Assembly: GCF_027359355.1 (NCBI RefSeq)
Contig: NZ_CP114777.1
Coordinates: 1,674,001 to 1,738,000, forward strand
Direction: 5' to 3'
Length of the DNA: 64,000 bases
From: Prochlorococcus marinus str. MIT 1214
GTDB lineage: Bacteria; Cyanobacteriota; Cyanobacteriia; PCC-6307; Cyanobiaceae
Under the pieces are notes generated by a model. The model made no database searches, was not told the DNA's origin, and saw nothing but the letters and a program-made list of their open reading frames with translations. Below are positions 46,863-56,480 of this stretch, in pieces. A program made the position numbers and the translations under genes. Within the stretch, counting starts at the first letter, position 1. Every line of letters starts with the position of its first letter.

Positions 46863-47855
46863 ATGGATGGTTCTAGTCAAGAAGGAGAAGTAAAGCAAAA
46901 AGTCACTGAAGTAAAAACATACCCAGTTCCATATGCTTTAGAAGCAAACAAAGAAAATATTACTGTTAATACCAATACTCCTGCCACACCCTCTAAAGAG
47001 CAAATAATTAATCAAGCATTTAGGTTTCATTCACAAGGAAACATTTCAGAAGCAGCAAAATGTTATCAGCATTGTATAAATAAAGGTTTTAATGATCACC
47101 GAGTTTTTTCTAATTATGCAGGAATTTTACAAGGTATTGGCAAATTAGAAGAAGCAGAAATCTCATTACGAAAAGCAATTGAAATCAAACCTGATTACGC
47201 AGAGGCGCATTCCAATCTGGGAAACATATTGAAAGATATTGGCAAATTAGAAGAAGCAGAAATCTCATTACGAAAAGCAATTGAAATCAAACCTGATTAC
47301 GCAGAGGCGCATTCCAACTTGGGAAACATATTGAAAGATATTGGCAAATCAAAAGAAGCAGAATTGTTATACCGTAAAGCAATTGAAATCAAACCTGATT
47401 ACGCAGAGGCGCATTCCAACCTGGGAAACATATTGAAAGATATTGGCAAATCAAAAGAAGCAGAATTGTTATACCGTAAAGCAATTGAAATCAAATCTGA
47501 TTTTGCAGAGGCGTATTACAATCTGGGAAACATATTGAAAGATATTGGCAAATCAAAAGAAGCAGAATTGTTATACCGTAAAGCAATTGAACTTAAATCA
47601 GATTTCGCAGATGCGCATTACAATCTGGGAAACATATTGAAAGATATTGGCAAATCAAAAGAAGCAGAATTGTTATACCGTAAAGCAATTGAACTTAAAT
47701 CAGATTTCGCAGAGGCGCATGCTAATTTAGGCGGCATATTGATTAATCTGGGGAACTTAAAAGAAGCAAGATTATGTTCAGAAAAAATTATGTCTTTAAG
47801 GTCATGGTCAATTTCCGGTTCATATGGTTTTAATTATGAGATGAGATTAGATTGA
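46863..47855 (+). CDS. TPR-repeat protein built from near-identical 34-residue units
   Basis: A 330-residue protein. About 60 N-terminal residues are followed by tetratricopeptide repeats; six consecutive units of exactly 34 residues (102 bp) start with G-K-(L/S)-(E/K)-E-A-E and contain KAIEIKPDYAEAHSNLGNI. The last unit ends in a divergent sequence (LCSEKIMSLRSW). TPRs mediate protein binding. The N-terminal region (TYPVPYALEANKENI) resembles TPR proteins that carry extra catalytic domains in marine picocyanobacteria; here the protein stops after the repeats, so it may be a truncated relative. A GAGAAG element precedes ATG 46863. Confidence 0.75.
   Translation: MDGSSQEGEVKQKVTEVKTYPVPYALEANKENITVNTNTPATPSKEQIINQAFRFHSQGNISEAAKCYQHCINKGFNDHRVFSNYAGILQGIGKLEEAEISLRKAIEIKPDYAEAHSNLGNILKDIGKLEEAEISLRKAIEIKPDYAEAHSNLGNILKDIGKSKEAELLYRKAIEIKPDYAEAHSNLGNILKDIGKSKEAELLYRKAIEIKSDFAEAYYNLGNILKDIGKSKEAELLYRKAIELKSDFADAHYNLGNILKDIGKSKEAELLYRKAIELKSDFAEAHANLGGILINLGNLKEARLCSEKIMSLRSWSISGSYGFNYEMRLD
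47139..47750 (+). repeat. Six tandem 102-bp repeats in the TPR gene
   Basis: Units begin at 47139, 47241, 47343, 47445, 47547 and 47649. The first two are nearly identical, and units 3-6 share GGCAAATCAAAAGAAGCAGA and a changed middle part. This indicates recent duplication and conversion; an assembly collapse or expansion is possible. Confidence 0.9.
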
Positions 47856-47870
47856 TTTCATAATTCATAA

Positions 47871-48251
47871 TTGGACAGACTTGGAAGATCACAGGTTGAG
47901 GTGATTAACCGTTTACATGAACTTCAAGCACAAGGAATAAATGTCCGTACTTTGGACGGTCTGGTCAATACATCTGCTTTGGCTAAGTTCGCTCCTGTAT
48001 TGATTGGTCTTTTATTTGGACTGGCAGAAGTGGAAAGATCGCTGATAAAGGAACGCGCAAAAGAATCTGTTGAATACAGAAGAGCAACAGGTGGAAACTT
48101 AGGTGGACGACCAAAGACTTCTGACAAGAAGGAGAAACTTGTTTTGCGACTACGTGAAGAAGGTGATTCGTTAAGAACCATTAGAGATCAGACAGGTCTC
48201 GCCGTTGCCAGCATTCGCAAGGTCATTGATCGCAATAAAGTCCCTGCATGA
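47871..48251 (+). pseudogene. Truncated serine recombinase (resolvase/invertase family)
   Basis: The last 126 codons of a serine site-specific recombinase. It opens at DRLGRSQVEVI, the motif with the two active-site arginines, continues with VLIGLLFGLAEVERSLIKERAKES (E helix region), and ends in a DNA-binding helix-turn-helix (GGRPKTSDKKEKLVLRL; DQTGLAVASIRKVIDRNKV). The N-terminal part with the catalytic Ser is missing: a TAA lies immediately before the TTG at 47871, and the TPR stop is 16 bp upstream. It is thus a remnant without recombinase activity, perhaps leftover from a mobile element, located 310 bp from tRNA-Phe. Confidence 0.88.
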
Positions 48252-48508
48252 TTTATCTGATACGAATTCAATAGCACAAAGATTCAATTGCAATAAAAAA
48301 TTGCAGGAAGTGAAAGAAAGACATCCTCAACTAGGAGGTGTGGTTGATAAATGTTTAGAAAGTTACTGCAATTAAAGCGATCTTGGTTCTTCATTTCTTT
48401 GATCTTTAGTCGCTAGGTATTGGTTGATAATGGTCTGAAAATTATGGCACTAAAAATATATCTTGCTTACCGACTAATTCCGTTGATTTGGTTGTGGTGT
48501 CCATGCAC
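48252..48508. other. Non-coding stretch between recombinase remnant and tRNA-Phe
   Basis: About 260 bp (310 up to the tRNA gene) with no ORF and no clear attachment-site repeat. It may be decayed mobile-element sequence. Only the terminator at 48509-48537 stands out. Confidence 0.5.
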
Positions 48509-48537
48509 TAAAAAACCCTTGTATTAACAAGGGTTTT
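48509..48537 (-). terminator. Rho-independent terminator of tRNA-Phe
   Basis: Arms AAAACCCTTGT (48512-48522) and ACAAGGGTTTT (48527-48537) with a 4-nt loop. Read on the minus strand the hairpin is followed by a T run, placing it 25 bp downstream of tRNA-Phe. Confidence 0.88.
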
Positions 48538-48564
48538 AGAGATATCAATTGTTGAAATTGATGG

Positions 48565-48637
48565 TGCCAGGACCCAGATTTGAACTGGGGACACGGCGAT
48601 TTTCAGTCGCCTGCTCTACCAACTGAGCTATCCCGGC
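48565..48637 (-). tRNA. trnF: tRNA-Phe (anticodon GAA)
   Basis: A 73-nt cloverleaf with acceptor GCCGGGA/TCCTGGC (one G-T pair), anticodon loop containing GAA, and T-arm with GTTCAAATC. The three bases following the discriminator A (48562-48564 on the minus strand) read CCA, so CCA is encoded, unlike in the two other tRNAs here. Confidence 0.95.
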
Positions 48638-48693
48638 TTTATCCTCTAATAATCTACCAATTCGTAAGTACCTTATTGAAAAACAAATTGAAA

Positions 48694-48767
48694 TCGCCTT
48701 AATTTTTTTTGCCCAATCGCTAAGGCGACTTGAAAATCAATAGAGCGCTAGATTAATATTGATTTTC
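48694..48767. repeat. Two inverted repeats between tRNA-Phe and the DUF2470 gene
   Basis: TCGCCTTA (48694-48701) pairs with TAAGGCGA (48721-48728); GAAAATCAAT (48732-48741) pairs with ATTGATTTTC (48758-48767). They lie just after the stop of the minus-strand DUF2470 gene and may end its transcript. No T-tract ideal for a terminator. Confidence 0.5.
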
Positions 48768-48780
48768 TTGGAGCCAAATT

Positions 48781-49050
48781 TCATAATGCAGGAATAGCTT
48801 TAGTCATCCTTACCAATGTTTTATGAGCATCTGAACAGTCTTTGAGAATATGATCAAATTTTATTTCTACTGTCTGTTCATCAATTTTAAGCTGAATAGA
48901 TACTGGAGATAAGCTAATCATTTTTGCTGATTTAAAAGCTTTAATTTTTCCATAATATTTGGCATATGCAATGACTGCATCCTTATGATCTTGGTTCATA
49001 TGATTACAAATTCTTGTACTTGACTCTTGTGTGATTGGCTCGGGATTCAT
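48781..49050 (-). CDS. DUF2470 domain protein
   Basis: An 89-residue protein consisting of a single DUF2470 domain, recognised by the N-H-M-N-x-D-H-K-D-A motif (NHMNQDHKDAVIAYAKYYG) and the end FDHILKDCSDAHKTLVRM. In larger proteins this domain accompanies flavin-binding haem-oxygenase-like modules; stand-alone forms in cyanobacteria have no established function. It is cytosolic, without membrane segments. It is an independent gene at the edge of the accessory stretch. Confidence 0.78.
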   Translation of the reverse strand: MNPEPITQESSTRICNHMNQDHKDAVIAYAKYYGKIKAFKSAKMISLSPVSIQLKIDEQTVEIKFDHILKDCSDAHKTLVRMTKAIPAL

Positions 49051-49150
49051 AAAATTTTTTAAGGTAGTGACTTTAGAATCTAATGAATAAGTTAGTTCGA
49101 GTTTAAGAAATTTAGATTAACAAATTCACACAGAATTTAATGCTTTACTT

Positions 49151-50383
49151 TTATAATCCTTGCAAAGCGATACTTGCGACTCCTGCTGCGGGGGGACTGT
49201 TGCAAATTTTTATTGGTATACCGATTTCTCTTTCTCTTATTTTTTTCCAAGTAATATTTTTTGCACCTCCTCCAATAGTAATTATTTGGCTAGGTAAATC
49301 AGCTCCTAATTTATTAAGTTTTTGCCAGCCTCTTGCTTCTATTTTTGCCAACCCTTCAAATAATGCATGAAGATAAAGAGAATCACTAACTGGTCTTGGT
49401 TCAAGTATAGGTTTTAAATTGGGATCATCTATTGGAAATCTTTCTCCTTGATTGGATAGTGGAAGAAGATTTAATCCTGTCGATTTATTAGGATTTATTT
49501 GTTTGCTTAATTCTTCAATATATTCAAGATTAAATAAATCTAATAGTATTGCAGCCCCTGCATTGGATGCTCCACCAGATAGCCAATTTCCTAATAATCT
49601 ATGATTAGAGATGCCTTTACCTGAAAGGGCATTATTAACAAATTTCTTAATTACAATTGTGCTGCCAAGGATTGTTACCCCATCATTTTTTTTAGGGAAA
49701 GTTGCTAAAACCCCAGCATTTGAGTCTGTAGTTCCTGCTATGACTTGAAGGTCTTTTGGTAAATTTAATTCATTGGCTTTTTTTGTACATATAATTCCCA
49801 TTATTTCACCTGAAGGAATTATTTTAGGAAGACATTTTAACCATTTTAAATTTTTAAAATTTTCTGGCCATGAACTATTTGATATTTCCCAACCCATCCT
49901 AATATTATTACCTTCTTCACCATACTCCCAATTATTTATAAGCCACCCACTTATCCAATCTGCTTGATGCCTTAAGATTATTTCATGACCGTATAAAGCT
50001 AAAAGTCTTAGTGCTCTTCCAACACTTCCACTTATGCTTGAGCCAGCACAATCATTTCTAAATAGCTTTTCAATTTCGAAAGAATATTCCGAACATGATA
50101 AAAAATAAGGTAAAGCTTTTCCTAAAGGTGCTCCATTTTTCTTGCATGCTAAAAGTGTTCCAGATGTACCCGCTACTGCACAAGAAACCAACTTTTCTTT
50201 TAGATCTTTTGGAATTTCTTGTATTAAGGTTTTGAGACTATTTGTCCAGTCTTCTGATATCTCAAGACCTTTAGAGTATCTGCTTGAGGATGTGAAGAGG
50301 AGTTTTTTTTTAGTATTAATGATTGCAATTCTTACGCCTGATGTACCAAGATCTATGCCAAGTACAAGAGAATTATTTAACAT
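49151..50383 (-). CDS. FGGY-family carbohydrate kinase
   Basis: A roughly 410-residue sugar kinase, with VLGIDLGTSGVRIAIIN as phosphate-1 motif, VAGTSGTLLA, GTTDSNAGVLATF and the C-terminal IITIGGGAKNITWKKI adenosine motif. It resembles cyanobacterial proteins called xylulose or ribulose kinase, but the substrate is not fixed. The frame is open from ATG 50410, which lies within the end of metK; ATG 50383 (MLNNS) directly precedes homology and is preferred. It follows metK on the same strand. Confidence 0.83.
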   Translation of the reverse strand: MLNNSLVLGIDLGTSGVRIAIINTKKKLLFTSSSRYSKGLEISEDWTNSLKTLIQEIPKDLKEKLVSCAVAGTSGTLLACKKNGAPLGKALPYFLSCSEYSFEIEKLFRNDCAGSSISGSVGRALRLLALYGHEIILRHQADWISGWLINNWEYGEEGNNIRMGWEISNSSWPENFKNLKWLKCLPKIIPSGEIMGIICTKKANELNLPKDLQVIAGTTDSNAGVLATFPKKNDGVTILGSTIVIKKFVNNALSGKGISNHRLLGNWLSGGASNAGAAILLDLFNLEYIEELSKQINPNKSTGLNLLPLSNQGERFPIDDPNLKPILEPRPVSDSLYLHALFEGLAKIEARGWQKLNKLGADLPSQIITIGGGAKNITWKKIREREIGIPIKICNSPPAAGVASIALQGL

Positions 50384-50402
50384 TTTTTTGATTAAAATCT
50401 TT

Positions 50403-51632
50403 TCATACAAGAAAACTTAGTTCTTTTGCTTTTTGAGATACGTCTTCCCATGGAAGAGCAATATCAGTTCTTCCAAAATGACCATAAGCAGCAATATCTC
50501 TATAAAAACGTCCTCCTCGTAGTCTAGGTAGTTCTTGCAGGTTAAAAGATTTAATAATTGCGCCTGGTCTTAAATCAAAGTGTTCTTGAACAATTTGGGT
50601 TAATTCAACGTCTGAGACTTTACCGGTGCCATAAGACTCAACAAGTATTGATACTGGTTTGGCTACGCCAATTGCATAACTTAGTTGAACTTCAACTTTT
50701 TTTGCAAGTTTTGCTTCAACCAAAGCTTTCGCCACAAATCTTGCTGCATAAGCTGCGGATCTATCAACTTTTGTAGGATCTTTGCCAGAAAAAGCCCCAC
50801 CACCATGGCGAGCATATCCACCATATGTATCTACGATAATTTTTCGACCTGTGAGTCCTGCATCTCCTTGAGGTCCTCCAATGACAAATTTCCCTGTTGG
50901 ATTAACTAGAAAACGTGTGGTTTCTAATGAAGGTTTTAAGGCTAGATCCTCTGTGGCTGGCTCAACAACTAGTCTCCATAGGTCTTTCGCAATTCTTTTT
51001 TGGATTTCCCCTTCATGAGTTATTCCGTCGATTTCTGATTTGTGCTGAGTAGAAATCAGTATCGTGTCTATGGAGCAGGGGACTCCGTTTTCGTATGAGA
51101 CACTTACTTGAGTTTTTCCATCAGGCAAAAGATAATCAATTGATTTTTGATGCCTAACTAATGCTAATTGTCTGGCTAATCGATGCGCAAGACTAATAGG
51201 TAATGGCATTAGTTCTGGAGTCTCATCACAAGCAAATCCAAACATAATTCCTTGATCACCAGCACCAACTTGATCTAGTGGATCTGTTGAATGGTCCTCA
51301 GCTTCATTTACTCCTTGAGCAATATCTGAAGATTGTTGATCAAGTGCAACTAGTACTGCGCAACTATTAGCATCAAAGCCACCCGCACTTGCACTTTCAT
51401 AGCCAATGCTTTTTATGACTTCTCTAACAAGCTTATTGAAATCAACCTCCGCTTTAGAAGTTATTTCTCCAGTTATTAGACATAAGCCAGTATTGACTAC
51501 TGCTTCACACGCGACTCTACTTGTTGGATCTTCAGTTAAGAGAGCATCTAAAACAGCATCACTTATTTGATCGCAAATTTTATCAGGATGTCCTTCTGTT
51601 ACCGATTCAGAGGTGAAAACGTATCTACTCAT
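50403..51632 (-). CDS. metK: MetK, S-adenosylmethionine synthase
   Basis: Makes S-adenosylmethionine from ATP and methionine. The 409-residue protein begins [23 protein letters not shown], has the [10 protein letters not shown] signature, [21 protein letters not shown] and the phosphate loop [16 protein letters not shown]. Complete. It is followed by the FGGY kinase (end overlap up to 8 bp if the upstream ATG were used). No SAM riboswitch is visible in the 24 bp upstream. Confidence 0.97.
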   Translation of the reverse strand: MSRYVFTSESVTEGHPDKICDQISDAVLDALLTEDPTSRVACEAVVNTGLCLITGEITSKAEVDFNKLVREVIKSIGYESASAGGFDANSCAVLVALDQQSSDIAQGVNEAEDHSTDPLDQVGAGDQGIMFGFACDETPELMPLPISLAHRLARQLALVRHQKSIDYLLPDGKTQVSVSYENGVPCSIDTILISTQHKSEIDGITHEGEIQKRIAKDLWRLVVEPATEDLALKPSLETTRFLVNPTGKFVIGGPQGDAGLTGRKIIVDTYGGYARHGGGAFSGKDPTKVDRSAAYAARFVAKALVEAKLAKKVEVQLSYAIGVAKPVSILVESYGTGKVSDVELTQIVQEHFDLRPGAIIKSFNLQELPRLRGGRFYRDIAAYGHFGRTDIALPWEDVSQKAKELSFLV

Positions 51633-51656
51633 TGGAAATCTGAATTGAATACTACT

Positions 51657-52445
51657 TTAGGTGTTTATCTGAATATTTAATTCATTTAATTTTTTGATAA
51701 TGAATTGTTTTTCAGTAAGACTTGGAGGATTTTTCCATCCACCAGTAAAGCCTATTATTATTGCTATATCAGCTTTTTTGGCCATTTTTAAATCAGTATC
51801 CGCATCTGAAATGAGTGCGCATTCTGAAGGATTTATCTTCATTCTTTTGCAAAGTTCTATAACTGCTTTTGGGTTAGGTTTTGACGGTTTATTCTCAGCA
51901 CTCCATAGATAATCAAATAAACCTTCCAATTTATTGCTGTTAATAAATTCTTCTATTCCGGCTTGGGTATCATTTGTCATTAATGCAATACTTACTCCAT
52001 TGTTTTTTAGAGCAAGTAATAGTTCCAATGCCCCTGAAATTAAAGTCCTTTTTTTTTGTATATTGTCTTGATGATTAGAAATGTAAATATCTACTTCTTC
52101 GAAGATTGTTTGACTTATTGAAAGTGATTTAGACCAATCCAAACCAAATAACGTGAATATTGTTGCTGTAGATATTATATTTTGCTCTTTCGAAGCTATA
52201 GCTAGACATGCGTTAGCCGAAAGAGTGTGATTTTTAATTCCATAAACAGAATTAAGCAATTTCCTTAACAAAAAAATTTTAAAATTGTTTATATTTAATT
52301 TTTTAAATTTAGCAACCGCATAATCTACTCTGAATTTCGCCAGTTCTAATAAGTATTCCTCACTATTGGATAATGTTCCATCCTTATCAAATATTATTGC
52401 CTTAATAAAACCAACAGAACTATTTTTTATTAACAGCTCTGCCAT
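51657..52445 (-). CDS. HAD-superfamily hydrolase, phosphatase-like
   Basis: A 262-residue haloacid-dehalogenase-type phosphatase. Motif I is IFDKDGTLSNSEEY with the nucleophile Asp, motif II is ALMTNDTQAGI, motif III involves Lys in the SAENKPSKPNP stretch, and motif IV is ALISDADTDLKMAKKAD. This pattern suits small phosphate esters; cyanobacterial relatives are annotated as phosphoglycolate phosphatase-like, which is uncertain. It lies between metK and rpsA and is probably co-transcribed. Confidence 0.83.
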   Translation of the reverse strand: MAELLIKNSSVGFIKAIIFDKDGTLSNSEEYLLELAKFRVDYAVAKFKKLNINNFKIFLLRKLLNSVYGIKNHTLSANACLAIASKEQNIISTATIFTLFGLDWSKSLSISQTIFEEVDIYISNHQDNIQKKRTLISGALELLLALKNNGVSIALMTNDTQAGIEEFINSNKLEGLFDYLWSAENKPSKPNPKAVIELCKRMKINPSECALISDADTDLKMAKKADIAIIIGFTGGWKNPPSLTEKQFIIKKLNELNIQINT

Positions 52446-52463
52446 TTCTAAAAAAGTAAATAA

Positions 52464-53573
52464 TCAAATAGTCATTACTGCAATAGGATCTTCGCCTTCT
52501 TCGGCTTGTTCTAGGAGCATTTGTTTATACCTGGCTGCCATCTCTTCAGCTTTATCAAAAACTTTTTGAGGGTCAGTCAGCATATCTCCAGGTTCTGGTT
52601 CAAGTGCTTTTGTAGAAAGGGAAATTCTTCCTCTTTCAGCATCTAGGTCTATTATCATGACCTTCATTTGGTCATTGACGTTTAAAACTGAGTGAGGAGT
52701 TTCAATATGCTCATGACTTATTTCGGAAATGTGAAGCAGTCCACTGACACCCCCGATATCAATAAACGCTCCATAAGGTTTAATTCCTCTTACAGCTCCT
52801 ACAACAACTTCCCCAACTTCAAGACGATTCATTTTCCTTTCAACCAGAGCCCTTCGATGACTGAGAACCAGCCTATTCCTTTCTTCGTCAACTTCTAAGA
52901 ATTTTAAAGGTAGGAAATCAGCAACTAGCTCTTCTTTGGCCTTTCTAGTGCTTATATGGGATCCAGGGATAAAGCCTCTAAGCCCCTCAACTCGAACAAG
53001 TGCACCACCTCTATTCGTTGCAAAAACCTCTGAATAAATTGTGGCATCTTCTTTTTGTAATTGTCTAACTCTTTCCCAAGCTCGTTGGTATTCAATTCTT
53101 CTGATTGATAAGGATAATTGACCATCCTCATTCTCTTCAGTCATTATAAAAAACTCTCTAATTTCAGAAGGCTGTAAAACATCACTCAGGCCTTCAACTC
53201 TATTTATTGATACTTCTTGCATTGGCATAAAAGCAGCTGTTTTGGCACCAATGTCAATCATTGCTCCTTTGGATTCAAGGGCAAAAACAGTACCATTGAC
53301 TATATCGCCAGGTTTAAAGTTGTAGTCATATTTGCTTAGTAAAGATGCAAATTCATCAAGAGTGAAACCTGCACTTTCAAGATCACTCTTATTAATTCTG
53401 CTTGAAGAGTTATCAGCAGAAGGAATATTTTTTGGAATATCTTCTTCTTTTAATCCATCAATGGAATTCTCCTCAAATTCTGCATTTACGGAATTTGAGA
53501 TGTTTTCTTCAGATATTGATGTTTCTTTTTCAGGATTCTTTTCTTGAACTTTGCTCGCTGGATTTTCAGACAT
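52464..53573 (-). CDS. rpsA: RpsA, 30S ribosomal protein S1
   Basis: Ribosomal protein that binds mRNA leaders during initiation. The 369-residue protein has an acidic N-terminal tail, then three S1 domains with PGDIVNGTVFALESKGAMIDIG, GGALVRVEGLRGFIPGSHIS and GEVVVGAVRGIKPYGAFIDIGGVSGLLHISEISHEHIE (in parts). Three S1 domains are usual for cyanobacteria, against six in E. coli. It is downstream of nrdR on the minus strand, a conserved picocyanobacterial order with psbB-psbT. Confidence 0.95.
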   Translation of the reverse strand: MSENPASKVQEKNPEKETSISEENISNSVNAEFEENSIDGLKEEDIPKNIPSADNSSSRINKSDLESAGFTLDEFASLLSKYDYNFKPGDIVNGTVFALESKGAMIDIGAKTAAFMPMQEVSINRVEGLSDVLQPSEIREFFIMTEENEDGQLSLSIRRIEYQRAWERVRQLQKEDATIYSEVFATNRGGALVRVEGLRGFIPGSHISTRKAKEELVADFLPLKFLEVDEERNRLVLSHRRALVERKMNRLEVGEVVVGAVRGIKPYGAFIDIGGVSGLLHISEISHEHIETPHSVLNVNDQMKVMIIDLDAERGRISLSTKALEPEPGDMLTDPQKVFDKAEEMAARYKQMLLEQAEEGEDPIAVMTI

Positions 53574-53676
53574 GCTTGAATGGCGGTCTGCCTTTTGAGG
53601 ACAGTGCGATAGAAACTCAATATGGCCCGCCGACCATATTGAGTTTAGATTCTACTTTACTGATAGGTCTTTCTAG

Positions 53677-54156
53677 TTAAACAACTGAGGCCAATTGTTC
53701 TTTTTTTATTGGTTGAAGGGATTCAAGGGTTTTCATGAAATCATTTATTCCATCAAATTGTCTATAAACAGAGGCAAATCTTATATATGCAACTTCATTA
53801 ATATCTTTTAAATGTGTAAGAACCATTTCTCCAATTTCATTCGCTTTTACTTCTTTGCGAATTCCTTGATGGAGTTCTACTTCTATTTCATTTACAATAA
53901 ATTCAATTTTTGATCCATTTATAAGTGTTTTTTCACATGCTCTGCTTAAACCATTAATTATTTTACTTCGATTAAATAATTCTTTTGCTCCGCTTCGTTT
54001 TAAAACAATAATTGGTGTCGTTTCAACTCTTTCATAAGTAGTAAATCGGAAGTCGCAATTTAAGCACTCCCTTCTTCTTCTTACGCTTCTTCCAGAATCT
54101 GCGGAACGAGATTCAAGAACTCGACTGTCTGTATTTTGACAAGATGGGCACTGCAT
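53677..54156 (-). CDS. nrdR: NrdR, transcriptional repressor of ribonucleotide reductase genes
   Basis: A 159-residue ATP-cone regulator. The N-terminal zinc ribbon reads [17 protein letters not shown] and [15 protein letters not shown] (four Cys), and the ATP-cone follows ([27 protein letters not shown]). It represses ribonucleotide reductase genes through NrdR boxes; none were searched for here. Length is typical. It sits between rpsA and psbT on the same strand. Confidence 0.95.
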   Translation of the reverse strand: MQCPSCQNTDSRVLESRSADSGRSVRRRRECLNCDFRFTTYERVETTPIIVLKRSGAKELFNRSKIINGLSRACEKTLINGSKIEFIVNEIEVELHQGIRKEVKANEIGEMVLTHLKDINEVAYIRFASVYRQFDGINDFMKTLESLQPIKKEQLASVV

Positions 54157-54306
54157 GCAGCCCTTTTCAATGATTTAACTAACTTTAAACATTTATTTGG
54201 CTTCTGAGAAGGGGTAGATTAAATAAAAATACTTTTTACTTATAAAAAATTATATTTTTATTGAAGACTAAATTAATAAATTTTTTTAAATTAAGGTCCA
54301 GACATA

Positions 54307-54338
54307 AAAAAAAGCCCTGATATTTCAGGGCTTTTTTT
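54307..54338 (-). terminator. Rho-independent terminator of psbB-psbT
   Basis: Arms AAAAAAAGCCCTGA (54307-54320) and TCAGGGCTTTTTTT (54325-54338) with a 4-nt loop, directly downstream of psbT (8 bp after its stop on the minus strand). The T/A tracts make it able to act on either strand. Confidence 0.92.
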
Positions 54339-54345
54339 ATGTTTT

Positions 54346-54441
54346 TTACTTATCGTATTTCGGAGGATCACGAAATGCGACAGCAAAGAAGAGCGTTACA
54401 AGTGCCAAAGTAAGGATTAGCACGTAGGAGAAAGCTTCCAT
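54346..54441 (-). CDS. psbT: PsbT, photosystem II reaction centre protein T
   Basis: A 31-residue single-helix PSII subunit at the dimer interface: [19 protein letters not shown] then [12 protein letters not shown], the conserved PsbT sequence. Too short for common ORF lists. It follows psbB by 36 bp on the same strand, the standard psbB-psbT order, and a terminator comes immediately after it. Confidence 0.97.
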
Positions 54442-54477
54442 CTAAGTTCTCGGAATAAGGGGGTAAAGAATCCTGAT

Positions 54478-56001
54478 TTAGGCTCGACCAGGAACTCGGC
54501 GGGTTGATTCGTCTCCAAGTTTTTTGAAGAGACCAAACTCAACCTGATCCCCAAGCTCTGGATCGATACCTGAGAATCTGTCGCCAAAGAGAGTTCTTGC
54601 GGCGTGCCACCAGTGCCCGAAGAGGAATAACAAGCCAAAGCATAAGTGTGCATAGGTGAACCATGCTCTTGGAGAGCTTCTGAATACACCATCTGACTTG
54701 TAGCGATCTCTATCAAACTTGAAGGCTTCTCCAAGTTGAGACTTTCTAGCTAGACGTTTTACTATTACTGGATCAGTAAATGTTTGTCCATTTAATTCGC
54801 CACCATAAACAGTAGCTGTGACTCCAGTTTGTTCTATGGAGTACTTAGCTTCGGCACGACGGAAAGGAATGTCAGCTTTAACGTTCCCATCTTTGTCTTC
54901 AAGAATGACAGGGAAGTTTTCAAAGAAATTTGGAATTCTTCTTACTTCTAAGTCATTACCATCGCTATCAGTAAATGAAATGTGACCTTGCCATCCACTT
55001 GGAACTCCATCGCCATTAACCATTGCTCCTACTCTGAAGAGACCTCCTTTCGCAGGACTATTTCCAACATAGTCATAGAAAGCTAGTTGTTCAGGAATAG
55101 CTCCATATGCATCAGCTTTTGAGGCACCATCGTTCATTGATTCTTGAACTCTGCGGTTGATTTCAGTTTTGAAATACCCAGAATCCCATTGATATCTAGT
55201 AGGACCAAATAACTCAACTGGTGTTGTTGCTGATCCATACCACATGGTTCCAGCGACTACGAAAGATACAAAAAGAACAGCAGCTAGAGCACTTGCAAGA
55301 ACGCCTTCCAGGCTACCTAGCTTTAAAGCTCTATAAAGCCTTTCTCCAGGTCTATTGGTGATATGGAATATTCCACCAATTATTCCTAAAAGTCCTGCCC
55401 CAATGTGATTAGCGACAATTCCTCCAGCATTGAATGGATTAAATCCTTCTGCACCCCAAACTGGAGCAACTTTTTCTACATGACCAGTTAAGCCGTATGG
55501 GTCAGAAACCCATATGCCAACGGTTGAGCAATGAAATGCGCCAAACCCAAAGCATGTCAAGCCAGCTAAGAAAAGATGGATACCAAAGATTCTTGGAAGA
55601 TCTAAAGCTGGTTCTCCAGTGCGGGAATCTTCCCACAATTCAAGGTCCCAGTATGTCCAGTGCCATACAGCAGCGAGCATCAAGAGACCACTGAAAACTA
55701 TATGAGCTGCAGCAACACCTTCGAAGCTCCAGAAACCGGGGTCAACTCCGGTTGCACCGGTGATATCCCATCCGTTCCAGCTGCCTGTGATTCCAAGGCG
55801 GGCCATGAAGGGCATGACATACATGCCTTGGCGCCACATTGGATTAAGTACTGGATCCGAAGGATCAAAAATGGCCAATTCATATAAGGCCATAGAGCCG
55901 GCCCAGCCGGCTAACAAAGCAGTATGCATGAGGTGCACGGCCAAGAGGCGGCCAGGGTCGTTAATAACGACTGTGTGCACCCGATACCAGGGCAATCCCA
56001 T
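54478..56001 (-). CDS. psbB: PsbB, photosystem II CP47 core antenna protein
   Basis: Chlorophyll-binding inner antenna of PSII, 507 residues, six membrane helices. It starts [20 protein letters not shown], has the His-rich helices ([35 protein letters not shown]) and the large lumenal loop with the [15 protein letters not shown] segment, and ends [14 protein letters not shown] plus a short tail. Complete. psbT follows downstream. The upstream 479-bp gap is shared with divergent psbM and contains a leader hairpin. Confidence 0.98.
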   Translation of the reverse strand: MGLPWYRVHTVVINDPGRLLAVHLMHTALLAGWAGSMALYELAIFDPSDPVLNPMWRQGMYVMPFMARLGITGSWNGWDITGATGVDPGFWSFEGVAAAHIVFSGLLMLAAVWHWTYWDLELWEDSRTGEPALDLPRIFGIHLFLAGLTCFGFGAFHCSTVGIWVSDPYGLTGHVEKVAPVWGAEGFNPFNAGGIVANHIGAGLLGIIGGIFHITNRPGERLYRALKLGSLEGVLASALAAVLFVSFVVAGTMWYGSATTPVELFGPTRYQWDSGYFKTEINRRVQESMNDGASKADAYGAIPEQLAFYDYVGNSPAKGGLFRVGAMVNGDGVPSGWQGHISFTDSDGNDLEVRRIPNFFENFPVILEDKDGNVKADIPFRRAEAKYSIEQTGVTATVYGGELNGQTFTDPVIVKRLARKSQLGEAFKFDRDRYKSDGVFRSSPRAWFTYAHLCFGLLFLFGHWWHAARTLFGDRFSGIDPELGDQVEFGLFKKLGDESTRRVPGRA

Positions 56002-56480
56002 GGGTCAGGTTCGTATAACGAAGCTGCTTAATGCAGCAAGACTCGCATGATCGTAAATGGTATTGCTTGAGTTAATCCACAAGATGTAGAGACCTGAAAT
56101 GACTTTTGACACTCTTGGATAACATTTGGCTCGTTTTCGGCGGCTTGAATTGGCAAAAATACAGTGGTGCACAAGAAAAAATAAAAAAAAAAAGAAAAAA
56201 AAGAATTTTTCAAATTTCAATCGATTTTGTAATTTTTCAGTTTTTTTTATCTAAGCAGTTAAAAAAAAACGAAAATTTATGGATTAAATTCACTTCACAT
56301 CGATACTTTTATAAATTTTTCAAAACTATTCAAATTCGAATAATTAAAAAAGACGAATTCAATTGATTATTTTTCGGCAAATTACAAAATCTCAGACTCT
56401 GTGATTTAAATCTCGGTTTTTCTGCTGAAGGGATATATAGTTTGTTTCAGTAAAATTTGTTCTGAGTAAAAATCTCGGTT
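56002..56480. other. Divergent psbB/psbM control region
   Basis: 479 bp with no supported gene; the middle is poly-A/T rich. Near psbB the inverted repeat GCTGC (56022-56026)/GCAGC (56032-56036) lies in the leader. A TACGAT element around 56051 on the minus strand could be a -10. Otherwise nothing specific is seen. Confidence 0.55.

Noticed and set aside
47139-47750. Regular repeats considered as a CRISPR array
   Set aside because: Repeats are contiguous 102-bp coding units without unique spacers, and encode TPR helices in one frame.
49151-49370. Plus-strand frames inside the FGGY kinase gene
   Set aside because: Antisense shadows without motif.
51600-51656. SAM riboswitch upstream of metK
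   Set aside because: The upstream gap is only 24 bp to the HAD gene, with no conserved riboswitch helices.
56005-56366. Lys- and Phe-rich frames in the psbB/psbM gap
   Set aside because: Low-complexity A/T runs give long Lys and Phe strings; there are no conserved residues and the start codons are poorly placed.
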